From Bin5 sp034428435 (lineage in GTDB: Bacteria; Chloroflexota; Anaerolineae; Caldilineales; Caldilineaceae): a stretch of DNA of 64,000 bases. Every line of letters starts with the position of its first letter. The first letter of the stretch is position 1. A program made the translations under genes and the position numbers. The notes beneath the pieces were generated by a model. The model saw nothing but the letters and a program-made list of their open reading frames with translations. It was not told the DNA's origin and made no database searches. The DNA is taken from positions 16,159-80,158 of the forward strand of contig DAOUHY010000121.1 of the NCBI GenBank assembly GCA_034428435.1, written 5' to 3'. This document shows positions 16,593-25,630 of the stretch, piece by piece.

Positions 16593-17951
16593 TCAGTGTG
16601 GGGATTTAGGCAGTCGGATGGTGAACCGTGTACCTTTGCCTGGGGTGGAGTCTGCCAAAAGAACGCCATCGTGGGCTTCAACGATCGCTTTGGCGATAGC
16701 CAGGCCGAGACCGGACTGTGCCTGACCGTTGCGATGGCGTGATCTGTCGACTTTGTAGAAACGGTCGAAGATATGTTCCAACTCATTGGTTGGAATGCCT
16801 ATCCCTGAATCGGAGACGTGTAGAGTGACCGAGGCGCTGTTGTTCGAACCACCCAAGACGATTTCTCCTTCAGAAGTAAATTGGAGGGCATTTGCGACCA
16901 GATTATCCAAGACCTGGGCCATCCGCTCCATGTCGACAGAAACTGAAGGAAGCGTATCCGGCGCGTCTACGCGAAGCATGATGTTTTTCTGGCGGGCAGC
17001 GACAACATGCGCCAGACCGGCCCGTTCCAACAGTGCCTTGGGATCGATTACTCGGCGAGAAAGCCTGAGTTCGCCTGCATCCGCCAGTGACAGTGTGCGC
17101 AGGTCTTCCACCATGTGCTGAAGGTGGACCACCTCCATGTGGAGAAGGTCGTACAACTCGTGACCACCCTGAATCGAACCGTCGCAGAGGCCCTCAGTAT
17201 AGCCGCGCAGAATTGTCAAGGGGGTCCGCAGGTCGTGGGCAATGTCAGCCGTCATCTGGCGGCGAAGACGGCTGGCTTGGGCCAGGTCCCTGCTCATTTT
17301 GTTGAATGCAGCCGCGAGTTTCCCGATCTCATCTGCGGTGGGTGCGTCGACCTGCTTGCCTAGTTGACCGGCGGCCATCTGCTGAGTGGCCAAAGTAAGT
17401 TGGCGCAATGGGCGTGTCAGGGCCCGAGACAGCAGAGTGCCCAGCGCCAGAGCCAGTATCGCAGCAATCAGGGCTGCCAGCGCGGTGGCCTGGCTCACGC
17501 TATTGAGGAAGAAACTTTCAGGAGAGAAGCCTGGCAGGCTTTCGCCAGGAATGAGACTGCTGCGCAGGAAAGCAGTTCCTACCAATTCGTCGTCGTGTAT
17601 GACGGCTATTCCACCATTTCGGTCAGCGGGATCTTTTTCACGCCCTTTCTGACCTGGCTCGGGTGAATAGATGATTTTCTGTTCGCTGTCGACCAGCACG
17701 ATGAGTCTGCTCAAAAAGCTTAACGAAGGCTCATTGTTCAACCATTCTTCAATCCCTTCCCAGCTGTAATCGTTTTCTTCGTAGAACCCCAGCAGAAGTA
17801 CGGCAACCACGGAGTTTTCGCTCTGCTGAGAAACGAAGCGGTCAAATTCCAGGCGCGTTCGCTGCCCACTGATGAATGCGACAAGCAACGCGCCGGAAAT
17901 CCCTACTGCAACGAAAGCCAGCGTGAGTTTCACCGCCAGTGAGCGGAACAT
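16593..17951 (-). CDS. Sensor histidine kinase (HAMP-HisKA-HATPase)
   Basis: 452 residues. Membrane helices near 8-30 and 158-178 flank an extracytoplasmic sensor region of about 125 residues. HAMP follows (LTRPLRQLTLATQQMAAGQL), then the phospho-acceptor box DIAHDLRTPLTILRGY (His about 240), N box DNLVANALQF, G1 DSGIGIP, F box FDRFYKVD and G2 GLGLAIAKAIVEAHDG. This is the standard class I kinase order (EnvZ/PhoR/BaeS-like). Its start lies 3 bases after the stop of the response regulator gene, so the two form a cognate pair. The signal is unknown. The SRHRNGQAQSGLGL insertion before G2 is usual for BaeS-type kinases. Confidence 0.95.
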   Translation of the reverse strand: MFRSLAVKLTLAFVAVGISGALLVAFISGQRTRLEFDRFVSQQSENSVVAVLLLGFYEENDYSWEGIEEWLNNEPSLSFLSRLIVLVDSEQKIIYSPEPGQKGREKDPADRNGGIAVIHDDELVGTAFLRSSLIPGESLPGFSPESFFLNSVSQATALAALIAAILALALGTLLSRALTRPLRQLTLATQQMAAGQLGKQVDAPTADEIGKLAAAFNKMSRDLAQASRLRRQMTADIAHDLRTPLTILRGYTEGLCDGSIQGGHELYDLLHMEVVHLQHMVEDLRTLSLADAGELRLSRRVIDPKALLERAGLAHVVAARQKNIMLRVDAPDTLPSVSVDMERMAQVLDNLVANALQFTSEGEIVLGGSNNSASVTLHVSDSGIGIPTNELEHIFDRFYKVDRSRHRNGQAQSGLGLAIAKAIVEAHDGVLLADSTPGKGTRFTIRLPKSPH

Positions 17952-17954
17952 TTC

Positions 17955-18641
17955 TCAGCCCTCAGGAGCAAAGCGATACCCCATACCATATACGGTCTGA
18001 ATGTAACGGGGCTTGCTGGGAACAGGTTCGATTTTTGTGCGCAGGTTCCGGATGTGTACGTCTATTGTACGCTCGTAACCCTCGTAGGCGTCACCGCTGA
18101 CCGCCTCCAACAGATCGAGTCGGGAAAATGCCCGGCCGGGGGACAACATGAATGTTTCCAGAAGCTCGTACTCTGAAGGTGTAAGAGCAACGGCGTTGCC
18201 GCTGACACGTACAGTTCGGCCGGCGCGGTCCAGCGTGATTTCCGCCATTCGGAGAATCTCCGGCAGGCGGTTCTGCTGGCCGACCCTTCTCAGTACGGCA
18301 CGGACGCGTGCGATCAATTCCTGGACGCCAAACGGTTTGGTCACGTAGTCATCGGCACCCAGCTCCAAGCCAACGACCTTGTCGCTTTCTTCAAGCCTGG
18401 CCGTCAGCACGATTATTGGTGTGTCAGACTCCTGAGTGAAGATTCGAATAAAGTCATAGCCGCCCATCTCCGGCATCATCAGGTCGAGGAGAACGAGGTC
18501 GGGTTTCTCGAAGCGCGCCACGAACAGGGCATCTCGGCCGTTGGCTGCCTCCACCACGCGATATCCTTCGCGCTCCAGGTACCAGCGCGCCATTTCGCGC
18601 AGTTTGACTTCATCGTCTACAACGAGGATAGTCTGCGACAC
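17955..18641 (-). CDS. OmpR/PhoB-family response regulator
   Basis: 228 residues. Receiver domain: acidic pocket VVDDE (8-11), phospho-acceptor Asp53 in LVLLDLMMPEMGG, switch Thr in LTARLEES and Lys in VTKPFGVQEL. The C-terminal winged helix shows LTPSEYELLETFMLSPGRAFSR and RTIDVHIRNLRTKIE followed by VYGMGYRF. First gene of a two-gene operon with the kinase at 16593-17951. It is divergent from the DinB-thiolase set, with about 400 bases between them. Likely targets include its own operon; an OmpR-type box was not identified with confidence. Confidence 0.96.
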   Translation of the reverse strand: MSQTILVVDDEVKLREMARWYLEREGYRVVEAANGRDALFVARFEKPDLVLLDLMMPEMGGYDFIRIFTQESDTPIIVLTARLEESDKVVGLELGADDYVTKPFGVQELIARVRAVLRRVGQQNRLPEILRMAEITLDRAGRTVRVSGNAVALTPSEYELLETFMLSPGRAFSRLDLLEAVSGDAYEGYERTIDVHIRNLRTKIEPVPSKPRYIQTVYGMGYRFAPEG

Positions 18642-19043
18642 GAAATCGTTCTCCCGCTACTATTGCGTAGCAAATAGGAACGGCCCTGGTTTGCGGACGG
18701 CAACCTGGTCCGGGTTCCTGTCGATGTTCAGCACTGCTCTAGAACGTATTATCGCGCACAACTGTTCAGGAATTATGAAGGAGGGTTGAAGAAGTGACAA
18801 GTGTTGGACAGAAGGCGATGTCAAAGGCATCGGTTCCCTCTTAGTACATGCTCAGGAAAGCTTGGAAGGCGTGAGTGTTGGCGAGTCAACACCCGGCTTG
18901 GGGTGGCGGCCCGCGTATGTGAGCGATTTTCGGCTGTGGTACAATGCTGGCTGACATTTGGGTAGGTAACCTCTTCGGCTGAAAAGACCGTGAAGGCTCA
19001 GGAGGTCGCTCTTTCAGACGCCAGAAAAGAAAGGAAGCACGAC
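18642..19043. other. Divergent intergenic region
   Basis: About 400 bases between the response regulator (leftward) and the DinB gene (rightward). No coding frame of merit. A candidate extended -10 box is at 18937-18945. Confidence 0.55.
18937..18945 (+). promoter_or_regulatory. Candidate extended -10 promoter element
   Basis: The sequence TGgTACAAT matches an extended -10 (TGnTATAAT, one mismatch) about 100 bases before the DinB start at 19044. The -35 region is poor, which is tolerable for an extended -10. It would drive the DinB-thiolase-CoA-transferase set. Confidence 0.3.
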
Positions 19044-19511
19044 ATGTCACAGGTTGCTGTGGGGATTCACAGGCAGATACGATCTTCGATACACACGGCA
19101 GTTGAAGGACTGTCTGCAGAGCAACTGCACGCTATGCCGGATGGCTTCGATAACAACATTGCCTGGAATCTGGGGCACATTATGGTGGTCCAGCAGCGCA
19201 TTCTTTACGGCTCCAGCGGTCTTCCTCTGTCAGTCTCGGAAGAGACAATACCGATGTATCTGCCCAATACTTCGCCAGCAGACTGGGAGACTGAGCCGGA
19301 CGCTGAAGCGTTGGTGGCGCAGCTGATGCCGCAACAGGAGAATTTGGAGGCTGACTATGCAGCGGGCCGCTTCAGCGAGAACGAGTTCAGCCCGTTTGCG
19401 ACAAGATCTGGACTCTCGCTGGGTGACCTTGGCGCGGCGCTGACTTTCAATATCTATCACGAGTCGCAGCATTACGGATTTATTCTGGCCCTGATCAATC
19501 TGGTGGGCTGA
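19044..19511 (+). CDS. DinB-family (four-helix, metal-binding) protein
   Basis: 155 residues from the ATG at 19044, chosen because AAAGGAAG sits 7 bases upstream; an in-frame extension to 18990 lacks this. The motifs NIAWNLGHIMVVQQRIL and, near the C terminus, FNIYHESQHYGFI supply the three histidines that form the nickel/zinc site of the DinB/YfiT superfamily. Such proteins include thiol-dependent transferases (bacillithiol or mycothiol S-transferases, maleylpyruvate isomerase) as well as uncharacterised damage-induced proteins. It is followed after 5 bases by the thiolase gene, so a thiol-dependent step in the same catabolic pathway is possible but unproven. Confidence 0.85.
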   Translation: MSQVAVGIHRQIRSSIHTAVEGLSAEQLHAMPDGFDNNIAWNLGHIMVVQQRILYGSSGLPLSVSEETIPMYLPNTSPADWETEPDAEALVAQLMPQQENLEADYAAGRFSENEFSPFATRSGLSLGDLGAALTFNIYHESQHYGFILALINLVG

Positions 19512-19516
19512 GTCTC

Positions 19517-20791
19517 ATGACCGAGGCCGTCATCGTCAGCGCTGTACGAACGCCTATCGGACGGATACGCGGCGCATTGGCTTCAGTGAGGCCGGATGAT
19601 CTGGCGGCGCTTGTCGTCGGCGAGGCGGTGTCTCGAACTGGAGTAGGACCTGGGGAGATCGAGGAAGTCTATTTCGGTTGCGCCAATCAAGCGGGGGAAG
19701 ACAATCGCAACATCGCGCGGATGGCTGCCTTGCTTGCCAGGCTTCCGTATGAGGTGGCGGGGGTAACAGTAAACCGGCTATGCGCCAGCGGGCTGACAGC
19801 CGTCAACCAGGCTGCAAGGGCGATTCTGTGCGGCGAGGGTGAGGTCTTTGTGGCCGGCGGCGTCGAAAGCATGACGCGTGCGCCGTATTCTCTCCCCAAG
19901 AACCCGACTGGATTCGGCCCATCGGGCAACATAACCGGCTACGATACGACGCTCGGCTGGCGGTATCCCAACCCGGCACTGCAGGCGCTTTTTCCACTGG
20001 AGGCGATGGGTGAGACGGCCGAGAACATTTGCGAAATGAGTTGCGCGTCAGAGATCGCAGGGGGCGAGATTGGCCGCGCAGAACAGGACCGCTTTGCCTT
20101 GCAGAGCCAGGAGAGGGCGGTCCGTGCGATCAACGAGGGCCGCTTTGAGCGTGAGATAGTGCCCGTAAAGATTCCGCAGAGGCGAGGTGAGCCTGTTGTA
20201 TTTGATACGGATGAACACCCTCGCTATTCGAATGGCCCGGACGGCTACCAGCTCGCGACCAGCATGGAGGCTTTGAGCGCCCTGCGGCCTGCTTTCCGAG
20301 AAGGCGGGACCGTCACCGCAGGTAACGCCAGCGGGCTGAACGACGGGGCCAGTGCGCTCGTTCTGATGTCGCGCGAGAGGGCCAGCGAACTTGGGATCCG
20401 GCCGTTGGCCCGCTGGGTGGCGTCGGCTGCAGCCGGCGTGGATCCCCGTGTCATGGGCCTTGGGCCTGTGGCCGCGGCACGCAAGGCGCTGGCGCGTTCG
20501 GGGCTTTCGACGGACGACATCGATTTGGTCGAGATTAACGAAGCTTTCGCGGTGCAGACGCTGGCGGTACTGCGAGAGCTCGATCTGGAGGAAGAGATTA
20601 CGAATGTAAACGGCGGGGCGATATCTCTCGGCCATCCCCTGGGCTGCTCGGGCGCCCGCATTCTGACGACGCTCATCCACGAGATGCATAGAAGAGCCGA
20701 TACAGGCGAGGCGGCGCGGTATGGTCTGGCGACGCTCTGCGTTGGCGTGGGCCAGGGCGAGGCGACCGTAGTAGAAAGGTTGGACGGTTGA
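19517..20791 (+). CDS. Thiolase family protein (acetyl-CoA / 3-oxoadipyl-CoA C-acyltransferase)
   Basis: 424 residues. Family catalytic residues are in place: nucleophile Cys89 in VNRLCASGLTAV, His373 in GGAISLGHPLGCSGAR, and Cys408 in TLCVGVGQG. EINEAFAVQTL and NVNGG are further thiolase signatures. The enzyme condenses or cleaves 3-ketoacyl-CoA with CoA. Its stop overlaps the TTG start of the CoA-transferase gene by four bases (TTGA), so the two are translationally coupled. CoA transfer followed by thiolysis is the PcaIJ-PcaF arrangement of the beta-ketoadipate pathway, and also fits ketone-body use. Length and motifs are normal. Confidence 0.94.
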   Translation: MTEAVIVSAVRTPIGRIRGALASVRPDDLAALVVGEAVSRTGVGPGEIEEVYFGCANQAGEDNRNIARMAALLARLPYEVAGVTVNRLCASGLTAVNQAARAILCGEGEVFVAGGVESMTRAPYSLPKNPTGFGPSGNITGYDTTLGWRYPNPALQALFPLEAMGETAENICEMSCASEIAGGEIGRAEQDRFALQSQERAVRAINEGRFEREIVPVKIPQRRGEPVVFDTDEHPRYSNGPDGYQLATSMEALSALRPAFREGGTVTAGNASGLNDGASALVLMSRERASELGIRPLARWVASAAAGVDPRVMGLGPVAAARKALARSGLSTDDIDLVEINEAFAVQTLAVLRELDLEEEITNVNGGAISLGHPLGCSGARILTTLIHEMHRRADTGEAARYGLATLCVGVGQGEATVVERLDG

Positions 20792-22137
20792 AGCTGCCAC
20801 CGCATATCACACCGGCAGAAGCGGCTGCCCTGGTCAAGTCCGGAGATACAGTTCTGGTGGGAGGCTTCGGCATGACGGGCAATCCAACCCAGATATTACA
20901 TGCGCTGGCGGATTCGGACGTTGGCGGATTGACTTATATTGCGAACAACGTTGGCGAGCCGGGCCTTGGTGGGGGGCGCCTGTTGCGAAACGGGCAGATC
21001 AGGAAGGCGATCGGCTCGTTTTTTACCAGCAATCCCGAGGCAGTCGCTGCGGCGCAGTCGGGTGCAATCGAGTTTGAAGTGATGCCACAGGGCACGATGA
21101 CGGAGGCGATTCGGGCGGGCGGGGCCGGGATAGGCGGGTTCTACACACCGACGGCGGCCGGCACTGTGCTGGCCGAAGGACGGGAAACGAAACAGATCGA
21201 CGGCCGCCTGCATGTCTTCCAGCCGGCTTTGCGGGCCGACGTAGCGCTGATCAGGGCGTGGACCGCGGACGCGGCCGGCAACCTTGCCTACCGGATGACT
21301 GAGCAGAACTTCAACAGAGCGATGGCCACGGCAGCAGACCTCGTTATCGCCGAGGTTGAGGAGTGCGTGCCGGCCGGGGAACTGCGGCCGGAGTCGGTGC
21401 ATACGCCTGGATGTTACGTAGACTATCTGGTGCCGGTGAGGACTTCCGAGGCCGACCTTGGTTCGTCGGCGTCAATTGACGAGAGCGGCAAGAGAGCTGG
21501 TGGATTGCGGATGAAGCTGGCTCGTCGTGCGCTGGCCGAACTCAAGGCGGGGGACATTGTCAATCTGGGTGTGGGCATCCCAACACTTGTGGCGGACCTG
21601 ATCACACCGGCGCACGGCATCATTTTGCACACAGAGAACGGCATGCTTGGGGTCGGTCCCGCGCCGGAGAGCGGCGGGGCGATGGAGTACCCGATCAACG
21701 CCAGCAAGATTCCGGTGACGGCACTGCCGGGCAGCAGTTACTTTGACAGCGCGGACTCCTTTGCGATGATTCGGGGCGGGCACGTGGATGTGGCGATCAT
21801 GGGGGGACTACAGGTGGACGCGCAGGCCAATCTGGCAAACTGGGCTGCACCAGGGAGGCCGCTTCTGGGTGTTGGCGGGGCGATGGATCTGGCTTCAGGC
21901 GCCAGACGCCTGATCGTGACCATGACCCACAACAGCCGTGTCGGCAGTTCGAAGATAGTGCCGGCCTGTACGCTGCCGCTGACGGCGACAGGCGCGGTTG
22001 ACGTGATCATCACCGAACTGGCCGTCTTTCGCTTCTTGGACGGACGCCTGACGGTCACCGAACTGATGGAGGGGGCCTCTCTGGAAGGCGTCCGGGCTAA
22101 GACCGAGGCCGAATTTGATATTGCCCTGGATAGTTGA
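20788..22137 (+). CDS. Fused 3-oxoacid CoA-transferase (subunits A and B in one chain)
   Basis: 449 residues with a TTG start overlapping the thiolase stop. The N-terminal half (VLVGGFGMTGNPTQILHAL, GGGFYTPTAAGT-like region) corresponds to the alpha subunit, and the C-terminal half (IVNLGVGIPTLVAD, ILHTENGMLGVGP) to the beta subunit, with the catalytic Glu283 in TENG. The halves join near residue 225 in a Ser-rich linker, as in mitochondrial SCOT, whereas most bacterial enzymes have separate genes. It would move CoA from succinyl- or acetyl-CoA to a 3-oxoacid such as acetoacetate or 3-oxoadipate, feeding the upstream thiolase. Substrate is not determinable from sequence alone. Confidence 0.93.
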   Translation: MKLPPHITPAEAAALVKSGDTVLVGGFGMTGNPTQILHALADSDVGGLTYIANNVGEPGLGGGRLLRNGQIRKAIGSFFTSNPEAVAAAQSGAIEFEVMPQGTMTEAIRAGGAGIGGFYTPTAAGTVLAEGRETKQIDGRLHVFQPALRADVALIRAWTADAAGNLAYRMTEQNFNRAMATAADLVIAEVEECVPAGELRPESVHTPGCYVDYLVPVRTSEADLGSSASIDESGKRAGGLRMKLARRALAELKAGDIVNLGVGIPTLVADLITPAHGIILHTENGMLGVGPAPESGGAMEYPINASKIPVTALPGSSYFDSADSFAMIRGGHVDVAIMGGLQVDAQANLANWAAPGRPLLGVGGAMDLASGARRLIVTMTHNSRVGSSKIVPACTLPLTATGAVDVIITELAVFRFLDGRLTVTELMEGASLEGVRAKTEAEFDIALDS

Positions 22138-22191
22138 GGGAGGCGATGCGGTCCAACTTTCGCTTCCCTCTGAAGGAACTGTGACCATCCC

Positions 22192-22965
22192 ATGAAGAAG
22201 CAGCCACTCAATTGCATTTTGCTCGCGGCAGCATTGGCGGCGATAGCTTTGGCCGCATGTGTGGCCACCGAGATAGGCGCAGAACCCAGCATACAGGCAC
22301 CTCAAGACAACCCAGCACAGGAAGTGAGCGCGGCGAGTCAGGCTGAAGGTGGCCTGGGCGAGGCGTCAGTTGAACAAGACGTCAAGGCGTTGCGAATTGA
22401 GATTGAATACTACACACCTTCACAGACCGAAGGGCCCTTCTATCCTGTGCAGATGCCGGACGATCGAGACAACGATCTCTTCGTCGTGGACGGGGCAGGG
22501 GGAAGGCCTGCCGGGGAGATTCTCGTCTTTGAAGGAACTCTTTACGACGGTGCAGGTATTCCCGTTCCCGGCGCGGTTGTCGAGATATGGCAGACCGATG
22601 ATAACGGAATCTACATGCACCCAGGCGACTCCAACAGTTCGAGAAGGGATGTGAACTTTCAGTCGTATGGTGAGTCGGAAACCGGGCCGGATGGCCGCTA
22701 CAGTTTCAGGACAATCATGCCGGGCGACTACAATCCGCGTCCTCGACATATCCACGTGAAGGTACGAATGGACGGGCGTGAACTTCTGACCACCCAGTTC
22801 TATTTCAGCAACGACTCGAATGCCGGCTCCGACCGGATCTTCGCGGGGGCAGGCGAGGAGGTGTCGGCGCTGATCATGGAGATCGAGGAGGGCCTCGACT
22901 CCGAGGGCAATTCAGTGCTGATGGGCAGACGCGACATCGTTCTGCGCGATATACTGTCGGAGTGA
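22192..22965 (+). CDS. Intradiol ring-cleavage dioxygenase-like lipoprotein
   Basis: 257 residues. The signal peptide ends in a lipobox (LAAC, Cys23). The mature part has the intradiol dioxygenase fold signatures: TEGPFYP, IPVPGAVVEIWQTDDNGIY and PGDYNPRPRHIHVKV. The expected non-heme Fe(III) ligands are present as Tyr141, Tyr180, His186 and His188. Cytoplasmic relatives cleave catechol or protocatechuate between the hydroxyls. Exported lipoprotein relatives are known as a separate clade whose substrates are poorly defined. Sitting 54 bases after a CoA-transferase/thiolase pair, it may begin a route whose product, a beta-ketoadipate-like acid, is handled by those enzymes, yet export of the first step would be unusual. 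Confidence 0.88.
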   Translation: MKKQPLNCILLAAALAAIALAACVATEIGAEPSIQAPQDNPAQEVSAASQAEGGLGEASVEQDVKALRIEIEYYTPSQTEGPFYPVQMPDDRDNDLFVVDGAGGRPAGEILVFEGTLYDGAGIPVPGAVVEIWQTDDNGIYMHPGDSNSSRRDVNFQSYGESETGPDGRYSFRTIMPGDYNPRPRHIHVKVRMDGRELLTTQFYFSNDSNAGSDRIFAGAGEEVSALIMEIEEGLDSEGNSVLMGRRDIVLRDILSE

Positions 22966-22986
22966 CGGGGTTAGAACGAGGAAGTC

Positions 22987-23373
22987 ATGCGCGTGAAGCT
23001 TTCAGATGTAGGAAATCCCAAATATATTGCTCTGGAGACCTTCCGTAGAAACGGGCAGGGGGTCAAGACACCGGTCTGGACTGTGGTGCAAGAGGGCAAG
23101 TTGCTGGTATGGACGCAGGGCGACAGTTGGAAGGTCAGACGTGCTCGCAACAATCCGCGCGTCAGGGTTGCCCGATGTGACATGAGGGGCAAGGTTCAGG
23201 GTCCCTGGGTGGAAGGCGTTGTCAGGTCGATCTCAGACGACGAAGAGACGAAGAGATCGATGGCAGGTCTGCTTAGGCGAAAGTATCCCTTCGCGGTTGC
23301 CGTGCTTTCGCTGATCGCCGCAGTACGCGGAACGAACAAAGGACAAGTGGTCGTGGAAATCGGGGACGTCTAG
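22987..23373 (+). CDS. PPOX-class F420-dependent oxidoreductase
   Basis: 128 residues with the split-barrel flavin-binding pattern. YIALETFRRNGQGVKTPVW and VRRARNNPRVRVARCD match the small PPOX-class F420-dependent enzymes (Rv2061-like family). These bind deazaflavin F420 or, less often, FMN, and reduce or oxidise small molecules. It starts 21 bases after the dioxygenase-like gene and is probably the last gene of the rightward operon. F420 use is inferred from the family. The substrate is unknown. Confidence 0.82.
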   Translation: MRVKLSDVGNPKYIALETFRRNGQGVKTPVWTVVQEGKLLVWTQGDSWKVRRARNNPRVRVARCDMRGKVQGPWVEGVVRSISDDEETKRSMAGLLRRKYPFAVAVLSLIAAVRGTNKGQVVVEIGDV

Positions 23374-23992
23374 TGGCCGGCCGTCTTGAAGCGACTGTTT
23401 CCGTGTAGTTACTGTGCCATGTTCTGTGCGTGTACTGTGTGCGGTCTGCCTGGATCCGCGATGACGGACTGTTCTGTCAGTCGGTTTGAATGGGTGCATC
23501 CCAGACTTGGGGTGGGAACAGTCTGGCGGGGAATCAGCGCCAGCGGTGGCTGGAGTTGTATGCCGTCTTTGGGCGAGACGCAGTGCAGGCGCCAAGCCTG
23601 GCGGTACGGTGGAGTTCGCCGGTTGGGGAGGGTGCGAGGGCAGGCACAAGGCCGGCAGCGGCGGGGACCTGATGGGACTATCGGAAGGTGGTCTGGCTTT
23701 ACACTTCCGGCTGGGCACCTGTTACGAAAATCGACACCAGGTCGGCGAGGCATGTTGTAGGAGAGGGGGCGTTGCGGGGGCGGAGCCCCCGCACAAGGGA
23801 GGGCCGAATAGGCCCGACCGCCCAGAAAGGCAGTAGTCAGTAGTCACTGAAAGCAAGGACAGATGGACGACAGGAATGGTAGAGAGACGGAAGCAACTTT
23901 GTCTTGCCGAATCATGATGGCCATTTGGCAAGGACTTCGAAGTCACGCTTGATCTACTACGTCTTTATTAGAGAACAGGAGCCCTATTCGCC
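23374..23992. other. Repeat-bearing intergenic region without a supported gene
   Basis: Overlapping frames on both strands here encode shadow-like, Arg/Cys-rich peptides and coincide with the composite repeat, so none is called. Confidence 0.7.
23417..23826 (+). repeat. Composite dispersed repeat, copy 3 (longest)
   Basis: Contains, in order, a head like 958-1010 (ttctgtg.gtg.a.tgtgtgcggtctg), the tgggtgcatcccagacttggg block (23491), gcgaa/gggcaggcacaagg, tggtctggct, cacctgttacgaaaatcgacacc, gcatgttgtagg and the two-hairpin core (23760-23825). It is the most complete copy in the window and defines a unit of about 400 bp with no open frame. Confidence 0.85.
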
Positions 23993-25516
23993 ATGAGAGC
24001 TGTGATGGTCATGTTCGACACGTTGAACCGGCATATGTTGCCTCCATACGGCTGCGACTGGACGTATGCGCCAAATTTCACGCGGCTGGCGGAACGAACG
24101 GTCACTTTCGACAACTGCTATGTTGGCAGTATGCCGTGCATGCCGGCGCGGCGGGAGCTGCATACAGGCCGCTACAATTTCCTGCATCGCAGCTGGGGCC
24201 CGCTTGAGCCGTTTGACGACTCGATGCCGGAGAATCTGTCAAAGAACGGAATCTACACTCATCTCAGCACAGACCACCAGCACTATTTCGAGGATGGCGG
24301 GGCATCCTATCACACGCGCTATGACAGTTGGGATTTTCACCGAGGCCAGGAAGGGGACGCCTGGATCGGGCAGGTGGGGGATCCGGAAGTGCCGGAGAAC
24401 ATCAATCGGACATCCTCTTCCAACTTGCGGCCGTCGGAGCAGGGAACCAAGCGCCGGAACGGAGACACGTCTCGTCAGGACTGGATCAACAGGGCGGTCC
24501 TGGACAGTGAGGAGAAACAGCCGCAGGCGAAGACCTTCTCCGCCGGGTTGGACTTTTTGCGTCGCAACCACGAGGAGGACAACTGGTTCCTGCAGGTAGA
24601 GACCTTCGATCCGCATGAACCGTTCTTTACGCAGCAGAAGTACAAGGATCTCTATCCGCACGAATACAACGGTAAGCTCTTCGACTGGCCATCCTATCGC
24701 GAGGTGGAGGAAACGCCTGAAGAGGTGCAGCACCTGCGATACGAATACGCGGCGATGCTCAGTATGTGCGACGAGTACCTGGGAAAGGTGTTGGACCTGA
24801 TGGACGAGTTGAGCATGTGGGAGGACACGATGCTGATCGTGTGTACCGACCACGGCTTTCTGTTGGGGGAGCATGACTGGTGGGCCAAGATTGTGCCACC
24901 CTTCTACAATGAGGTCGCTCACACGCCGCTCTTCATCTGGGATCCTCGCAGCCGGATGGCTGGCGTGCGCCGGGAACAACTGGCGCAGATGATCGACCTG
25001 CCAGCGACGCTTCTGGAGTTCTTCGGGGTTGAAATGCCACTGGACGTGGAAGGGATCCCCCTGGGCGATGTCATCGCGACGGATGCGCCAACGCGCGATG
25101 CGGTGCTCTTTGGCGTTCACGGCGGGCACGTGAATATAACAGACGGGCGTTATGTGTACATGCGGGGCCCGGTGGACCCATCCTACAACCAACCCCTTTT
25201 CAACTACACGCTGATGCCGAATCACATGCGGGACCGCTTTGGCACAGATGAACTGCAGGAGATTGAACTGGCCGAACCGTTCTCGTTTACGAAGGGCTGC
25301 CGGACGATGAAGATCGCTTCTCGCCAGGTCTTCGGAGCCGTCCCGCGCTATACGATGCTTTTTGATCTGGAGGCGGATCCAGGACAGGAAAGCCCCATCG
25401 ACAATGTGGCCGAGGAGGCAAGGTTGTCGGCGCGTATGGCGGAACTGATGCAGGCCAATAGTGCGCCACAGGAGCAGTTTGAGCGGTTGGGGTTGGCCGT
25501 TCAAGAGCCTACATAG
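23993..25516 (+). CDS. Sulfatase (Cys-type, alkaline phosphatase superfamily), no signal peptide
   Basis: 507 residues. The formylglycine motif C-x-P-x-R is C49-M-P-A-R53, followed by ELHTGR, so a Cys-type sulfatase needing FGE- or anSME-type maturation. Metal ligands are expected at Asp9 (VMFDT) and in VCTDHGFLLGEHDWW. WDPRSRMAG and IDLPATLLEFFGVE are typical C-terminal features. No export signal is seen, so the enzyme may act on imported sulfated sugars, or the first codons could be misassigned. It is isolated from the second sulfatase (28178-29548) by L19 and two other genes. No maturase is present in the window. Confidence 0.9.
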   Translation: MRAVMVMFDTLNRHMLPPYGCDWTYAPNFTRLAERTVTFDNCYVGSMPCMPARRELHTGRYNFLHRSWGPLEPFDDSMPENLSKNGIYTHLSTDHQHYFEDGGASYHTRYDSWDFHRGQEGDAWIGQVGDPEVPENINRTSSSNLRPSEQGTKRRNGDTSRQDWINRAVLDSEEKQPQAKTFSAGLDFLRRNHEEDNWFLQVETFDPHEPFFTQQKYKDLYPHEYNGKLFDWPSYREVEETPEEVQHLRYEYAAMLSMCDEYLGKVLDLMDELSMWEDTMLIVCTDHGFLLGEHDWWAKIVPPFYNEVAHTPLFIWDPRSRMAGVRREQLAQMIDLPATLLEFFGVEMPLDVEGIPLGDVIATDAPTRDAVLFGVHGGHVNITDGRYVYMRGPVDPSYNQPLFNYTLMPNHMRDRFGTDELQEIELAEPFSFTKGCRTMKIASRQVFGAVPRYTMLFDLEADPGQESPIDNVAEEARLSARMAELMQANSAPQEQFERLGLAVQEPT

Positions 25517-25630
25517 AAGAAAAAGAACAATGCACCGAGCACACAGGTCGTGTGTCGGCGCAGATTTGAGCAGGAATGACTGTAGGCGATTTTCGCGCGG
25601 AGCCGTATTCCGCTTTACTGGCGTGCCATT

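Noticed and set aside
20048..20800. 250-codon frame antisense to the thiolase
   Set aside because: Thiolase catalytic residues are on the plus strand; the antisense frame shows no family pattern.
23386..23836. Plus-strand frames over the composite repeat between 23.4 and 23.8 kb
   Set aside because: They coincide with a dispersed repeat present at non-coding sites and have low-quality composition.
24239..25504. 421-codon frame antisense to the first sulfatase
   Set aside because: The plus strand frame has full sulfatase motifs; the antisense product is His/Arg-rich with no domain, a codon-bias shadow.
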